From Planctomycetota bacterium (GTDB lineage: Bacteria > Planctomycetota > Planctomycetia > Pirellulales > Lacipirellulaceae), in assembly GCA_029259915.1 (NCBI GenBank), contig JAJDED010000053.1, positions 1-64,000 on the forward strand: DNA of 64,000 nucleotides. Direction: 5' to 3'. Both the position numbers and the translations under genes were made by a program. The notes under the pieces were generated by a model. It made no database searches. It saw only the letters and a list, made by a program, of their open reading frames with translations, and was not told the DNA's origin. This document shows positions 52,116-61,184 of the stretch, in pieces; positions within the stretch are counted from its first letter, which is position 1; each line of letters begins with the position of its first letter.

Positions 52116-53012
52116 CTATCCACAACTACGACGGTTTGCCAGATACTCGGTCAGCGCCCGATCGAAAGGCATGCTCGTATCCAAAGGGACGTAATCAATG
52201 CGGCTTTGCCGACATTCGCGCTCGTACAAAGCGCGAAACGACTCGATTTCGTCAAGATAATCGCTCCGATAACCATCGGCGTCGACCTCAATCATTTCGC
52301 CCGTCTCGGGATCGCGCAGTTCGACCAAACCTTCAAACGGAAATGTCACCTCCGCCTGGTCAAGCACGTGAAAAAGAATCACGTCGTGCCCGCCGTGACG
52401 AAGCTGCCGAAGCGCGGAAATCACCGGCTCCGGCTCCACCAGCAAATCGCTAAACAGCATCACCAAACTGCTATGCTTAAGCATCGCGGCAAGCTGAGTC
52501 AAACTTTGGGCAACATCGGTTTTGTCCTTCGGCTTGAGTTTCGCCAACAGCGACAAGATATTGCCAATCTGTTGCCGCTTCGACTTGGGGGCCAAACTAT
52601 CAACAATCCGCTCGCCAAACGTGATCAACCCCACCGGATCATTTTGATGGATCATCAAATAACAAAGGGCGGCCGCCAAGCAAATCGAATACTCAAATTT
52701 CGTCAGTTCCTGCTCGTGGCTATAGGCCATCGAAGCGCTCAAATCCATCACCAGATAGCCGGTGAGATTGGTCTCCGCCTCGAACTTCTTCACGTAATAC
52801 TTGTCGGTCTTCGCGTAGACTAGCCAATCGATGTCGTCGGGATTGTCGCCCGGGGCGTATTTGCGATGTTCGCTAAACTCGACCGAAAACCCATGAAACG
52901 GACTCGCGTGCAGCCCCTGCAAGAAACCTTTGACAATAAACTGCGCACGCAAATCCAACCGCGAAATCTGGCGGATCACCTCGGGCTTCAGGTATTTTTC
53001 GACGGTAGACAT
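52116..53012 (-). CDS. DUF58 domain protein
   Basis: A 298-residue protein with the DUF58 block LHASPFHGFSVEFSEHRKYA then PGDNPDDIDWLVYAKTDKYY, followed by a VWA-like half (LVMDLSASMAYSHEQELTKF, with D-x-S-x-S). It partners MoxR ATPases in bacteria. The stop lies 3 bp before the BatA gene. The gap between it and moxR (336 bp) is unusual in this operon type and is filled by nested palindromes. Confidence 0.93.
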   Translation of the reverse strand: MSTVEKYLKPEVIRQISRLDLRAQFIVKGFLQGLHASPFHGFSVEFSEHRKYAPGDNPDDIDWLVYAKTDKYYVKKFEAETNLTGYLVMDLSASMAYSHEQELTKFEYSICLAAALCYLMIHQNDPVGLITFGERIVDSLAPKSKRQQIGNILSLLAKLKPKDKTDVAQSLTQLAAMLKHSSLVMLFSDLLVEPEPVISALRQLRHGGHDVILFHVLDQAEVTFPFEGLVELRDPETGEMIEVDADGYRSDYLDEIESFRALYERECRQSRIDYVPLDTSMPFDRALTEYLANRRSCG

Positions 53013-53348
53013 AGTGGAAGGGGCGAGGATTTAGGGGCGAGGGAAGAAATTGCGGAATACGCTCTCCTGTCAGTTATAAATTAAGTCGAAGTGGACTACG
53101 TAATCCAAGCCCGGAGGGCTAACACAACCTTAGCCGGTGCCGTGAGGCACCGGGCTCGGATACAAACATTGATTTCGAGGCCTGGAAGGCCGACACAAAA
53201 CGGTTATCGGCAGATGTGTCGGCCTTCCAGGCCTTACAAGAGTATGGTCCATACTATCCGGTGGTTGACACCACCGGCTAAGGTTGTGCCAGCCCTTCGG
53301 GCTTATTTTTGGACAGTCCTCCTTTACTCCCCCCTCAATCCTCGCTCC
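53013..53348. repeat. Nested palindromes splitting moxR from the DUF58 gene
   Basis: Outer arms are purine words at about 53024-53045 (ggggcgaggatttaggggcg) and pyrimidine words at 53322-53360 (ctcaatcctcgctcctcaat). Inside lies a perfect 20-bp stem 53178-53197/53215-53234 (aggcctggaaggccgacaca), and the 80-bp inverted match to 45124-45232 at 53201-53283. agcccggagggct and gccggtgccgtgaggcaccg form two further hairpins. No gene is present. Confidence 0.85.
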
Positions 53349-54395
53349 TCAATCCTTCCCACTATATTTCGGAATCTCCGGCACAGGAATCTCCTCCATC
53401 AAGCGCGCAATGATGTCTTCGGTGGCAAGCCCCTCGGCTTGGGCTTGGAAATTGGTGCTCACCCGGTGACGCAATACGGGCTCGGCTACTTTTTGCACAT
53501 CCTCAATGGCCACGGTAAACCGCCCGTCCATGGCTGCGAGCGCTTTTCCGCCGTGGATCAAAAACTGCCCCGCCCGCGGACCCGCGCCCCAATCGACCAA
53601 CTCGCGCACAAACTGCGGGGCGGTCGGGTCTTTCGGCCGAGTCGCGCGCACCAACGAGGCCACATATTTGATGATGTATTCGCTCACCGCGACCGAGCTG
53701 ACCAACTTCTGCAAATTCAAAATCGCTCGGGAAGAAAGCACCTTGCTCACCTCGGCCTGTTCGCCACGCGTCGTCGAAGCAAGAATCTGCTCCTCTTCGT
53801 CGAGCGAGGGATAATCTACTTTGATATTGAACATAAACCGGTCGAGCTGCGCTTCAGGCAGTGGGTAGGTCCCCTCTTGTTCGATGGGGTTTTGCGTCGC
53901 AATCGTAAAGAACGGCTCCGGCAACGGGTAAGTCACCTGCCCCACGGTCACCTCGTGTTCTTGCATCGCCTGTAACAGCGCGGCTTGGGTTTTTGGCGGC
54001 GTGCGGTTGATTTCGTCGGCCAACAAAATATTCGTGAACACGGGCCCTTCGACAAACCGAAAACTCCGCCGGCCATGTTCGTCCTCGTCCAGGACGTTGG
54101 TCCCGGTGATGTCCGACGGCATCAAGTCGGGCGTAAACTGAATTCGCTTGAAACCCAATTCGAGAATCTGTGCAAGCGTACTGACCATCAAGGTCTTCGC
54201 CAAACCGGGCACACCTTCCAGCAAACAATGTCCGCGCGTGAAGATCGCCGCAAAAATCTGTTCGATCACTTCATCCTGGCCAATAATTACCTTCTGCAGC
54301 TCTTGCTGCATCACCAGACGATGCTGCCGAAATTCTTTGAGAATGTCGCCTAGATTGCGAGTTTTTGTAGTCAACGGTTCTTCCTTCTCAGCCAA
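53349..54395 (-). CDS. MoxR-family AAA ATPase
   Basis: The AAA+ core has [20 protein letters not shown] (Walker A variant GVPGLAKT), [20 protein letters not shown] (Walker B), and [20 protein letters not shown] (sensor 1). Length 348 is normal. It begins with TTG at 54395, right after an in-frame TGA, and no ATG lies near, so a TTG start is required. The last residues (S-G-K-D, GAT TGA) run into repeat words. MoxR ATPases remodel the DUF58/VWA proteins encoded downstream. Confidence 0.94.
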   Translation of the reverse strand: MAEKEEPLTTKTRNLGDILKEFRQHRLVMQQELQKVIIGQDEVIEQIFAAIFTRGHCLLEGVPGLAKTLMVSTLAQILELGFKRIQFTPDLMPSDITGTNVLDEDEHGRRSFRFVEGPVFTNILLADEINRTPPKTQAALLQAMQEHEVTVGQVTYPLPEPFFTIATQNPIEQEGTYPLPEAQLDRFMFNIKVDYPSLDEEEQILASTTRGEQAEVSKVLSSRAILNLQKLVSSVAVSEYIIKYVASLVRATRPKDPTAPQFVRELVDWGAGPRAGQFLIHGGKALAAMDGRFTVAIEDVQKVAEPVLRHRVSTNFQAQAEGLATEDIIARLMEEIPVPEIPKYSGKD

Positions 54396-54750
54396 TTTTC
54401 AAATCGGAGTGATAGCGATCTTGAATTCTACTGCACAGAGGTATTGAACCACAAAGGCACGAAGACACAAAGAAATGGATGAAATAGGGGAATGGAAAGA
54501 ATTCTTCTATATCCTCCTATTCCCGAATACCTTCATCCCTCAATTTCCTTCTTAGTGTCTTCGTGCCTTTGTGGTTCAACCTTTCGCTGCCCCTCTAAGC
54601 GATTATGGTCAACGCCGGGATATAGTACCGCAATTCTAGTGCCCCTCCGCGAACCCGACAATGTACGCTTCAAGGGCATATTGTTTATCTAGCTATCGCA
54701 CCTTACTATGAAATGGTTGTTTAACGTCGCAAACAGGAAGCGAGCGATGC
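54396..54750. other. Divergent spacer with palindrome copy 2 of the cacgaag family
   Basis: The 355-bp gap separates moxR (minus) and the DUF4159 gene (plus). It contains the palindrome 54444-54579 and about 170 bp (54580-54750) that should hold the promoter of the plus-strand gene; I see no strong -35/-10 pair. Confidence 0.6.
54444..54579. repeat. Palindrome with cacaaag/cacgaag 9-nt-word arms, copy 2
   Basis: Left arm ttgaaccacaaaggcacgaa then gacacaaag (54444-54473); right arm ttagtgtcttcgtgcctttg then tggttcaa (54550-54579). The arms are near-identical to those at 37534-37664; the centres differ in sequence but both contain gaaaga/gaattctt blocks. Confidence 0.88.
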
Positions 54751-57102
54751 GTGGTTCGATCTAAAAAAATTCTTGCTGCGGCTGGTCTCTGCATTTTTTT
54801 CTGCGGAATTCCGACAGCCCGACTCCTGGCACAGCAGGCCGGCTCGATCACCGCCGAGCAGGTGCGCAGCGCCATTGCCGGCGGAGTGAAGTATCTCAAA
54901 GAAGAGCAAAACATAAAACGCGGTTCGTGGAACGATTTGGCCCAATATCCGGGCGGGGTGACCGCATTATGTACGTTGGCCCTGTTGAACTCGGGTGTTG
55001 ATCCGAACGATCCCCACATTCAAAAAGCACTCACCAACCTGCGTAAGCTCAAACCGACAAAAACCTATAGCGTTGCGCTACAAACAATGGCCCTCTGCGC
55101 CGCAGAACCGCGCCGCGATCAGATTCTTATCCAAAAAAATGTCCGCTGGCTCGAATCGAACCAGCTCCCAGAAGGATTATGGTCGTATCCCGGCGCCGGG
55201 GGCGACAACAGCAATTCGCAATTTGCAGTGCTCGCATTGCACGAAGCCGAGCGCGCCGGCGCACAAGTCGACCCCGCCACTTGGCAGCGAGCCGCCAAAT
55301 ACTGGAAAGGTTGCCAAAACCCTGACGGCTCGTGGGGTTACCAGGCTGGCTGGGCCGACGGCTTGGGAAGCATGACTTGCGCAGGACTCGGCGCCACGGT
55401 GATTTGCGCCGGTCGTGTCGACAATCCGAATGCGGACATTCAAAACGGTTTGGTCCAATGTTGCCGACCCCAGGACGACGACGATTCGATCGAGCGCGCC
55501 TTGACATGGCTGGGACGTAATTTTTCCGTACGCCGCAACCCGGGTCGTCGCGGGATGGGGCACGTTTGGCACTACTATTATCTCTACGGTTTGGAACGCG
55601 TGGGACGACTCACCGCACGGCGACTGATCGGCGATCACGATTGGTACCGCGAAGGGGCCGAGTTTCTTGTCGCCCAACAAGATCCCTTCAACCGCCACTG
55701 GGCAGGCACCGGACATGCCGAAGACAATCCACACATCGCCACCTCGCTGGCACTCTTGTTTCTTTCCAAAGGCCGTCGGCCCGTGTTGGTCGCCAAGCTC
55801 GAACATGGCCCCGACGACGACTGGAACAACCACCAAAGCGACGTCGCCCACCTCACCGCCCGTGCCGAGAAACTCTGGGGACTCGACATGACCTGGCAAA
55901 TCGTCGATCTCGAGCGGGCCTCGGTCGACGATCTGCTCCAAGCGCCGGTGCTGTTTCTCAGCGGGAGCAGCGAACCCCAGCTGGAGGGACAGGAAAAAAA
56001 GGTCCGCGATTATCTCGACCGCGGCGGATTCCTGTTTGCCGAGGCCTGCTGCATGGATGGCAGCGGATTCGAACAGGGCTTGCGCGAATTCGTCGAACGT
56101 GTCTTCCCCGAGCCGGAATATCACTTGCGCCGCGCGGGCCCTGAACATCCACTTTGGCGCGTGGAAGAATTCGTGCGGCCCGAATCGCCCTACGCCGGCC
56201 AACTCTGGACCGTCGAATATGGCTGCCGCACCTGCATCGTGTTTTCGGAAATCGATCTCTCCTGCTATTGGGAACTCACCGGCACCGGGAGAGATTTTGG
56301 TTTACCCAAGATGCTTGCCAGCCGGTTGGCGGACGCCAACGCTGTGGGAGTCAACGTACTGGCTTACGCCACCAACCGTGAACCGAAAGGCAAAGAAGCG
56401 GCGTTTGTCAGTGCGACAGACTTGGCAGCAATCGAAGCGGCAGGCAGCCGCGGCACAATCCAAATCGCAAAGCTCCAACATGGCGGTGGCTGCAACGACG
56501 CACCGGGAGCACTGGTCAATTTGCTACGCACCGCCGCCCAAGGAGAATTAAAACTGCGCATCAGCACCACCGAGTTTCCCATGCGTGCTGACGACAAACA
56601 GTTGTCGCGATTCATCTTGACGTTCATGCACGGCAGGCACGATTTCCGTTTCACGCCCGCCGAACGCGAATCACTTAAAACTTACTTAGAAAACGGCGGA
56701 ACCCTGTTTGCCGATTCCATTTGCGCCAGCAAACAATTTGCCGACGCCTTTCGTCGCGAGATCCAAGCCACTTTGCCCGAAGGACAACTGCAGCGCATCC
56801 CCGCAAGCGATCCGCTCTTTACCGATGCCGCGGGGGGTTACGACATTCGCCACGTCAGCCGACGCGATCCCGTCGAAGCACAAGCCAACCAGCCGCTTCG
56901 AAGCCGAGTACGAGAAGTCGAACCGCAGCTCGAAGGCATTGCGATCAACGGTCGTTGGGCGGTGATTTTTTCTTCCTATGACATCAGTTGCGCACTCGAA
57001 AAGCACGAAGCACTCGAATGCCGCGGCTACACCCGCGACGACGCCGCCCGCATCGGACTCAACGTGCTGATGTACGCCCTCACCCCCGACGCAGGGGAAT
57101 AA
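54751..57102 (+). CDS. Secreted protein with terpene-cyclase-like repeats and two DUF4159 domains
   Basis: GTG start at 54751 with AGGAAG upstream. A signal peptide (ILAAAGLCIFFCGIPTARLL) is followed by about 280 residues of alpha-helical toroid repeats (GGVTALCTLALLNSG, KGCQNPDGSWGYQAGW), the squalene-cyclase/prenyltransferase-like fold. Then come two DUF4159 domains in tandem: VAKLEHGPDDDWNNHQ ... and IQIAKLQHGGGCNDAP ..., each ending in a GVNVLAYA or GLNVLMYA block. It may bind polymers or substrates outside the cytoplasm; no catalytic acid residues of cyclases (QW-DXDD) are seen. Confidence 0.88.
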   Translation: MVRSKKILAAAGLCIFFCGIPTARLLAQQAGSITAEQVRSAIAGGVKYLKEEQNIKRGSWNDLAQYPGGVTALCTLALLNSGVDPNDPHIQKALTNLRKLKPTKTYSVALQTMALCAAEPRRDQILIQKNVRWLESNQLPEGLWSYPGAGGDNSNSQFAVLALHEAERAGAQVDPATWQRAAKYWKGCQNPDGSWGYQAGWADGLGSMTCAGLGATVICAGRVDNPNADIQNGLVQCCRPQDDDDSIERALTWLGRNFSVRRNPGRRGMGHVWHYYYLYGLERVGRLTARRLIGDHDWYREGAEFLVAQQDPFNRHWAGTGHAEDNPHIATSLALLFLSKGRRPVLVAKLEHGPDDDWNNHQSDVAHLTARAEKLWGLDMTWQIVDLERASVDDLLQAPVLFLSGSSEPQLEGQEKKVRDYLDRGGFLFAEACCMDGSGFEQGLREFVERVFPEPEYHLRRAGPEHPLWRVEEFVRPESPYAGQLWTVEYGCRTCIVFSEIDLSCYWELTGTGRDFGLPKMLASRLADANAVGVNVLAYATNREPKGKEAAFVSATDLAAIEAAGSRGTIQIAKLQHGGGCNDAPGALVNLLRTAAQGELKLRISTTEFPMRADDKQLSRFILTFMHGRHDFRFTPAERESLKTYLENGGTLFADSICASKQFADAFRREIQATLPEGQLQRIPASDPLFTDAAGGYDIRHVSRRDPVEAQANQPLRSRVREVEPQLEGIAINGRWAVIFSSYDISCALEKHEALECRGYTRDDAARIGLNVLMYALTPDAGE

Positions 57103-57352
57103 CTTTCGCAAAGACCGCCGCTTGTGGTTTAGCGGCGATATTTCTAACCGTTGGGGATAGTGCCCCCAAATCTACAACACGCTATGCAACTCCCGCTTCG
57201 GACCCCAAAACGCACTCTGCTTGCAGTTTGCAACTTCTTTCTCTGACTCATGTTACGTCAAGTCCTAATGGTCCCAAAGCACCTTGACCCCCTGGATAGC
57301 CGGCACCTATAATCCGCCGCCCCCAATTGGGGACTCCGACTTTTCGTAACTT
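57103..57352 (+). promoter_or_regulatory. Spacer with a probable sigma70-type promoter for the LptD-like gene
   Basis: TTGACC at 57284-57289 and TATAAT at 57308-57313, spaced 18 bp, give a start about 30 bp before the ATG at 57353. A decayed copy of the nrnA-end hairpin lies at 57115-57137 (ccgccgcttgtggtttagcg). Confidence 0.6.
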
Positions 57353-60300
57353 ATGTTCCTGCTTGTCGTTGGGCGCACCCGAAGCGCGCATGATTGCGCT
57401 ACCGGATGCCGCCAGAAAGAGAAGCACACAATCACTGCGCGAAGCCCATCGCGTCTGACGCTCTCCCTCCGCAGTAAGCGGGCCGTCGAGTGCTGCGCGC
57501 GAAGCCTACTATTCGTCGTAATAGGTTGGTGTTGGCTTCCAATAAATCTGAAAGCCAGCGATTTCGGTTCTGAACCGGCCGATCCTTCCCAACCCGTTAC
57601 CGTCGCGTCCGATTGGTGCAGTCGTTGGAAGCAGGGAACCTACGACGTCTGGCACCTGCGTGGCAACTGCTACATCAACCAGGGACTCACTTACGCCCGC
57701 GGACCTGAAGCAGTTCTCTGGATCGACAGCTCGCACGCACCCCACGAACCCGCTAAAGTGATCGCCTACTTTGAATCCGAAAAAGGCGACCACGTCGTTG
57801 TCGACTATCGGCAAGAGGCGAATGCGGACGGCACCGTTTCTGCTCTTGGTCAGCAAAAGGGTTCGACTTGGTTCGGGAAAATGCACACGTCGGTCCCGAT
57901 GAAGATGAAAATCCCCCAACCCGCGCCAGAACCCACCACACGCCCGGCAATCTACGATCGCGGCCTAGCGCAGTTCGATCCCCAGCGACGGCGTCTCTTG
58001 CAGTTGGCACAGTTTACAGAATTCGCGCCTGCACCCACTGGCGCCCAGCCGCTACCGCCCGGCATGCGCCGCATGCAATTGTTTCCCCGCAACGATTCCT
58101 CGCCCGTGATCGAATCCAAAGTCCTGCCCAACGGCGAGCGCGTGGCCGTTGCCTCGGGCGGCATCCGTGTGTTGGTCGAAGGACTCCCCGTCGGAAATAT
58201 CCCGGCTGCTATCGGTCCCTTGGGCACGGTCGACATCTCGACCGATCGGGCCGTGATTTGGACCAGCGCCGGCAACGGCGGCATCGGCGGGCAGTCGTTC
58301 CAAATGCAAGATGCCCCGCTGGAAATCTACATGGAAGGCAACATCGAATTCCGCCAAGGCGATCGCGTCGTCTACGCCAACCGCATGTTTTACGACGTCC
58401 GCCGTCAAATCGGCGTGATCTTGGGCGCCGAACTGCTCACACCGCTGCCAAAAGTCAATGAGTTCGAATATCAAGGCCTAGTCCGACTGCGCGCCTCGGC
58501 AATCCGCCAGCTCGACGCCTCCCACTTCTCCGCCACCGATGCGCAATTGACCACCAGTCGCCTCGAAGAACCCACCTACCACTTCTCGGCAGACGAAATC
58601 GCCTTCGAAGACATCCAACGCCAAGACTTTGATCCGCTCACCGGACAACCCGTGCCCGACCATCGGCAGATGGCCGAGAGCCAGGGCAATGTTCTCTATC
58701 TGAGCGGCATTCCTGTTTTCTATTGGCCCACGATCGCAACCGATCTGAGCAAACCTTCGTTCATTATCGATCGCGTTCGCGTCGGCAGCGACGATGTGTT
58801 CGGCACACAGGTGATGACCGATTTGGACGCCTACCAACTCTTTGGCATTCGCAACGCACCCGAAGGGACCGATTGGGGAATCAGCATCGATTATCTCAGC
58901 GACCGTGGCGTCGGCCACGGTACCACGTTTGAATACGATCGCGCCGAAGTCCCCGGATTCAACGGCCCCGCCCAAGGCATCTGGGATTTCTGGGGTATCG
59001 ACGACGATGGATTCGACAACCTCGGTTTGGGACGCCGTATGATCGCGCCCGAAGAAGATTATCGTTTCCGCCTGTTCGGCCAACATCGACAACGTCTGCA
59101 AAACGGTTGGGAGCTCACCGGCGAAGCTGGCTATGTGAGCGATCGCACTTTTCTCGAACAATACTACGAACGAGAGTGGGATGAAACCAAAGACCCGCGC
59201 ACCGGGCTGCGGCTCAAACGTCTGACCGACAACCGCACGCTGTCGATCGAAGCCAACGGCCAGGTGAACGATTTCTTCACCGAAACCCAATGGCTCCCGC
59301 GCATCGATCACTACTGGCTCGGCGAGTCGCTACTGGGCGATCGGCTCACGTGGTTCGAACACTCGCAGGCCGCCTACGCAAACATCAACGTGGCCGACCC
59401 GCCAACCAACCCCACCCTGGCCAGCCAATTCACCACCCTGCCCTGGGAAGCCGACGTCGAAGGCGAACGACTCGTCACGCGACAAGAAATCGACATGCCG
59501 CTGGAACTCGGGCCGGTGAAAGTTGTGCCATTCGCCCTCGGCGAACTTGCCCAGTGGGGACAGGCACTCGACGGCGAAGAACTGCAACGCGCCTACGTCC
59601 ACACCGGCGTGCGGGCAAGCATCCCCTTCTGGACCGTTTTTCCCGACATTCACGACCCGCTATTCAACCTCAACGGCCTGGCACACAAAGTAGTTTTTGA
59701 TGCGGAGCTCTCTTACGCCGACGCCGACGAAAACCTCACCGCCTTGCCGCTTTACGATCCGCTCGACGATACTTCGCTGCTCGAATTCCGTCGGCGTCTG
59801 TTCGATCCGACATTAGCTCCGACAATTACCAACTTCAAATTCGATCCGCGCAGTTACGCGTTTCGCTCCGGGTTGCAGGGCTCGGTGACTTCGCCCTCCA
59901 CCGAAATTGTCGACGATCTCGTGGCCCTGCGGATGGGCATGCGGCATCGCTGGCAAACCAAACGCGGCGGCCCGAGCACACAACATCTGGTCGATTGGCT
60001 TACGGTCGATACCAACGCCACCTGGTTCCCGGATCAAAATCGCGACAACTTCGGCCAAGACATCGGTCTGGTCGATTACGACGTGCGCTGGCACGTGGGA
60101 GACCGGTTTACCGTGCTTTCGGACGGCGTGGCCGACTTTTTCGGCGACGGATTGCGGATGGTTTCCGGCGGCGTTTTGCTGAATCGCCCCTCGCGCGGCA
60201 ACGCCTATCTCGGCGTCCGTTCAATCGCCGGGCCCGTCACCAGCAACGTCGTCCTGGGCAGCTATAGCTATCGACTTGGCCCCAAGTGGATTTCCACCGC

Positions 60301-60523
60301 CGGAGCAGCGATCGATCTGAGTGCTGCAGGAAACATCGGACAAACTTTTTCGATCACCCGCATTGGCGAATCGATGCTGGTCACTGTGGGATTCAATGTC
60401 GACGAAGCCAAAGACAATATCGGCGTGAAATTCATGGTCGAGCCACGATTCTTACCCAAGCTACGACTCACCAGCCAAACCGGCATCGAGGTCCCCCCCG
60501 CAGGTGCATTCGGATTGGAATAG
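57353..60523 (+). CDS. LptD/OstA-like outer-membrane protein
   Basis: The 1056-residue protein has a long basic leader before a hydrophobic segment (SLLFVVIGWCWLPINLKASD), then an OstA-like beta-jellyroll region (ADRAVIWTS... pattern, e.g. MEGNIEFRQGDRVVYANRMF, and later ESQGNVLYLSGIPVFYWPTI), and a large C-terminal beta-strand-rich part with alternating aromatic and charged residues, which fits a beta-barrel. LptD proteins insert lipopolysaccharide into the outer membrane. The end lies just before a palindrome. Barrel and jellyroll are recognised by pattern, not by alignment. Confidence 0.85.
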   Translation: MFLLVVGRTRSAHDCATGCRQKEKHTITARSPSRLTLSLRSKRAVECCARSLLFVVIGWCWLPINLKASDFGSEPADPSQPVTVASDWCSRWKQGTYDVWHLRGNCYINQGLTYARGPEAVLWIDSSHAPHEPAKVIAYFESEKGDHVVVDYRQEANADGTVSALGQQKGSTWFGKMHTSVPMKMKIPQPAPEPTTRPAIYDRGLAQFDPQRRRLLQLAQFTEFAPAPTGAQPLPPGMRRMQLFPRNDSSPVIESKVLPNGERVAVASGGIRVLVEGLPVGNIPAAIGPLGTVDISTDRAVIWTSAGNGGIGGQSFQMQDAPLEIYMEGNIEFRQGDRVVYANRMFYDVRRQIGVILGAELLTPLPKVNEFEYQGLVRLRASAIRQLDASHFSATDAQLTTSRLEEPTYHFSADEIAFEDIQRQDFDPLTGQPVPDHRQMAESQGNVLYLSGIPVFYWPTIATDLSKPSFIIDRVRVGSDDVFGTQVMTDLDAYQLFGIRNAPEGTDWGISIDYLSDRGVGHGTTFEYDRAEVPGFNGPAQGIWDFWGIDDDGFDNLGLGRRMIAPEEDYRFRLFGQHRQRLQNGWELTGEAGYVSDRTFLEQYYEREWDETKDPRTGLRLKRLTDNRTLSIEANGQVNDFFTETQWLPRIDHYWLGESLLGDRLTWFEHSQAAYANINVADPPTNPTLASQFTTLPWEADVEGERLVTRQEIDMPLELGPVKVVPFALGELAQWGQALDGEELQRAYVHTGVRASIPFWTVFPDIHDPLFNLNGLAHKVVFDAELSYADADENLTALPLYDPLDDTSLLEFRRRLFDPTLAPTITNFKFDPRSYAFRSGLQGSVTSPSTEIVDDLVALRMGMRHRWQTKRGGPSTQHLVDWLTVDTNATWFPDQNRDNFGQDIGLVDYDVRWHVGDRFTVLSDGVADFFGDGLRMVSGGVLLNRPSRGNAYLGVRSIAGPVTSNVVLGSYSYRLGPKWISTAGAAIDLSAAGNIGQTFSITRIGESMLVTVGFNVDEAKDNIGVKFMVEPRFLPKLRLTSQTGIEVPPAGAFGLE

Positions 60524-60525
60524 AG

Positions 60526-60664
60526 TGAACCGCCAAGAACGCCAAGAGCGCCAAGGAGTTGCTTTTATGGATTCTTATCCGACTTTGCTTTCAGTCGCAG
60601 GTCGTTTGCTTAGATAATTGATTTCCCCAGTATTTCTTGGCGTCCTTGGCGCTCTTGGCGGTTC
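60526..60664. repeat. Palindromic element, cgccaagg 9-nt-word family, copy 2
   Basis: Left arm about 60526-60559 (gtgaaccgccaagaacgcca then agagcgccaagg); right arm about 60634-60664 (ttggcgtccttggcgctctt). The centre (tgctttcagtcgcaggtcgt then ttgcttag) matches copy 1 at 4973-5118. The right edge continues tttgagtaaat (60675-60685) directly before the dgkA start. Confidence 0.88.
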
Positions 60665-60686
60665 ATTTCTTCAGTTTGAGTAAATA

Positions 60687-61085
60687 ATGCAAGACGATTC
60701 CCACGAACTTACCGCCTACCGTCGCGGCAATCAAAGTTGGATCCAACGCTTCGCCGTTGCCTGCCGAGGCGTAAAAATCGCCATCCGCGCCGAGGCAAGT
60801 CTGTTCGTGCATCTCTTCGCAACGGTCGCAGTCGGCCTGGCCGGTGCCGTGTTAGCACTCTCGCGCCTGGAATGGGGACTCGTCGTGCTGTGCGTAATGA
60901 CCGCCCTCTGCGCAGAACTGATGAACACCGCAATCGAACGCCTGGCTCAGGCGATCACCGACAAAACCAATCCCAACATCCGCGACGCCCTAGACATCGC
61001 CAGCGGCGCGGTCTTGGTAGTAGCCGTCGGAGCAATGCTACTGGGCCTGCTGGTGTTTCTACCAAAGCTGTGGGCGATCGTTTGA
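60687..61085 (+). CDS. dgkA: Diacylglycerol/undecaprenol kinase DgkA
   Basis: A small three-helix membrane kinase of 132 residues. The signature AELMNTAIERLAQAI near residue 72 and NQSWIQRFAVACRGVKIAIRAE in the N-terminal amphipathic part are typical. Such enzymes phosphorylate diacylglycerol or undecaprenol for lipid recycling. Three membrane helices are visible. The ATG follows the repeat edge directly, with no obvious Shine-Dalgarno sequence. Confidence 0.92.
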   Translation: MQDDSHELTAYRRGNQSWIQRFAVACRGVKIAIRAEASLFVHLFATVAVGLAGAVLALSRLEWGLVVLCVMTALCAELMNTAIERLAQAITDKTNPNIRDALDIASGAVLVVAVGAMLLGLLVFLPKLWAIV

Positions 61086-61098
61086 ATGAAAGCGGAGA

Positions 61099-61184
61099 GT
61101 AGGATGGTGCCGTTAGGCCCATCTTTTTAGCGATGCAACTTCAAACGAATCGATGGGCCGCCGCTTCGCTTTGGTCCATCCTAC
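61099..61184. repeat. 86-bp palindromic repeat, copy 2 (gtaggatgg family)
   Basis: gtaggatggtgccgttaggc ... aatcgatgggccgccgcttc ... tccatcctac. The outer arms gtaggatgg and ccatcctac pair exactly. It abuts the end of the PEP-CTERM gene. Confidence 0.8.

Noticed and set aside
50163-52823. Two long plus-strand frames opposite the BatA and DUF58 genes
   Set aside because: Arg/Gln/His-rich shadow translations without start signals or domains.
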